From NCBI RefSeq assembly GCF_000090795.2, contig NW_003546247.1, forward strand, positions 765,754 through 797,984: 32,231 bases of DNA, written 5' to 3'. Shown here piece after piece: positions 30,885-32,231 of the stretch (positions are counted from its first letter, which is position 1; the number at the start of each line of letters is the position of its first letter). Source of the stretch: Amphimedon queenslandica (lineage: Eukaryota > Porifera > Demospongiae > Haplosclerida > Niphatidae). Both the position numbers and the translations under genes were made by a program. Under the pieces are notes generated by a model. It did not search any database and was not told where the DNA came from. It saw nothing but the letters and a program-made list of their open reading frames with translations.

Positions 30885-32231
30885 TGACTTTGCAGTAACT
30901 CACGGACTTGAGCAGCTAATCACCTTCCCGACACACTCTGGGGTAACACTCTAGACTTACTTTTTTGCGATTCCCCAAGTCTCATCACCAACGTGCGTCA
31001 AACTCAGTCTAATCTACTTACATCTGACCATATTCCTATATGCTTTGATCTCTCTGACTCTGCTCGACCTCCAAGAAGTAAATCATACTCCTGGAAGTAT
31101 TCCTAAAAGAAAACAGACTTTGAGGGCCTAAACTCATTTCTTCTAGATTATGACTTCAGCCCATTGTACGACTCCTTTGACACAGTTTTCCTGGCTATTC
31201 TTCAAAAAAGCTCTTCTGACAGCCATCTCACTTTTCACTCCTTTAATCAAGGTCAAATCAACTAATCTTCCAAAATGGTTTACTCCCAATATTCGACACC
31301 AACTCCACAAAGTCCACTCGCTCCGAAAGCGTTTTCGACAACGGCCTACCTAACTCAATCTATATCAACTAACGTCTGCTGATTGTCTACTTCAACTAGA
31401 GATGCATGAAGCCAGAGTCATGTATGAGAAGAGATTAGTTAATGACTTTACAACTAAGAAAGACCCTGGTATTTACCGCTACATTTGGTCTCTATCAGGT
31501 AAACCACCTCTTCCCTCTGTGGATCACTTCAACTCCAACAAAGCAGATTCCCCCCTTAGCATTGCTAATCTGTTCAATCAATTTTTTCACTTGGTATACA
31601 ACACCAGTTCTTCCTCCTCTATTGATCCTCCCTCATCCTTTCCTGACATATCTATCTGTAACATTGACATCTCAATGCAGGACATTTTTGATGCCTTGAC
31701 TTCCATTCAAGTAGACAAAGCAATGGGAGGTGATGGCATCCCTCCAATAATTCTCAAAGGAGCTGCTACAGCCATCCTTGAACCTCTACAGCACATCTTT
31801 CAACTATGTGTTAAACACTCCACCCTTCCCAAAGAATGGCGTGATCACTACATAACACCCATCTTTAAAACGGGTGACCGCTCTCTTGTGTCCAACTACA
31901 GACCAATTTCCCTCCTCTCCTCAGTATCCAAACTCTTCGAGAAGCTTGTCTTTGATAAGCTTTTTTATTTTCTCATTGATACATCAATCTCCAATTCTCA
32001 ATTTGTATTTATCAAAAATTGATCTGTTGTCAAACAACTACTCATCCATACCAAGTCCATCATTGATGCTTTTAACAAAAACCTTCAGCTTGACACCATC
32101 CTGTTAGATGTCAAAAAAGTGTATGACACGGTACCCCACTGCATCCTGCTTACCAAGCTCTGGGACATGGGAGTTGTTGGGTCCCTCTGGAGACTCCTGA
32201 AGTCTTATCTTACTGGTTGCCGGCAATGTGT
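30885..32231 (+). mobile_element. non-LTR retrotransposon (Jockey/CR1-like), continues past window
   Basis: It starts inside an endonuclease-like domain (THGLEQLITFPTHSGVTL near 30900, then LLFCDSPSLITNV and TSDHIPICFDLS in another frame) and runs into the reverse transcriptase. It begins directly after the tail of the previous LINE, so it is 5'-truncated or partly overwritten. Confidence 0.7.
30885..32231 (+). pseudogene. endonuclease remnant and reverse transcriptase (partial)
   Basis: The APE-type endonuclease end (30885-31080) is split by a frameshift after SGVTL. The linker region has stops (near 31106, 31350 and 31397). From 31402 an intact frame carries early reverse transcriptase blocks: KDPGIYRYIWSLSGK, QVDKAMGGDGIPPIILKGAA, LPKEWRDHYITPIFKTGDRS and VSNYRPISLLSSVSKLFEKL. 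A TGA at 32020-32022 interrupts it where an Arg codon would be expected. The frame then continues through VKQLLIHTKSIIDAF and TILLDVKKVYDTVPH to the window end. In that block the usual catalytic F-D-x-x-K-A-F-D is altered to L-D-V-K-K-V-Y-D. The YxDD motif lies beyond the window. Confidence 0.72.

Overview
The window is AT-rich invertebrate DNA made almost entirely of transposable elements, most of them broken and several inserted inside one another. Multi-exon transposase genes, EnSpm/CACTA, P, hAT, DIRS, Helitron, BEL/Pao and LINE sequences together suggest an early-branching marine animal. A demosponge such as Amphimedon is my guess from the element mix and base composition; no single-copy host gene confirms it. 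I see no rRNA, CRISPR or prokaryotic feature. A 535-base run of N lies at 11279-11813.

Left part (1-20.5 kb): a minus-strand gene related to the DUF6589 family is the oldest layer. Its pieces lie at about 20.5-19.4 kb, 6.72-6.03 kb and 502-404. They are separated by three insertions: a hAT element with a BED-finger transposase (window edge to 403), an EnSpm/CACTA element (503-6031, TA target duplication) and a P-superfamily element (6721-19401). The EnSpm carries a plus-strand transposase and a divergent minus-strand second gene, the latter hit by a 260-bp MITE-like insertion that contains a tRNA-like segment.

The P-type element has 33-34 bp inverted ends and a plus-strand transposase ending at 10204. 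A second, minus-strand gene lies inside the same ends and finishes 142 bases away, tail to tail. A DIRS-like tyrosine-recombinase retroelement (about 11.03-15.93 kb), a hAT element (16456-18908) and a small MITE (19075-19313) are inserted in it. Without these three the P element would be about 5.1 kb.

Middle part (20.5-28.2 kb): mostly AT-rich sequence without recognisable genes. It holds a non-autonomous element with long inverted ends (21512-22419) that contains a hAT-type MITE flanked by a perfect 8-bp duplication. It also holds the last coding piece of a BEL/Pao element with a possible LTR (24500-25190) and one unassigned exon candidate rich in cysteine (26609-26748).

Right part (28.2 kb to end): a minus-strand Helitron N-terminal fragment with a DUF6570-like region, the C-terminal part of one non-LTR retrotransposon ending in a PD-(D/E)XK-like domain and an AT-rich tail, and a second, Jockey/CR1-like non-LTR element that runs off the end inside its reverse transcriptase.

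Family names come from recognising protein motifs by eye. Exact ends are firm where target duplications are quoted and approximate elsewhere.
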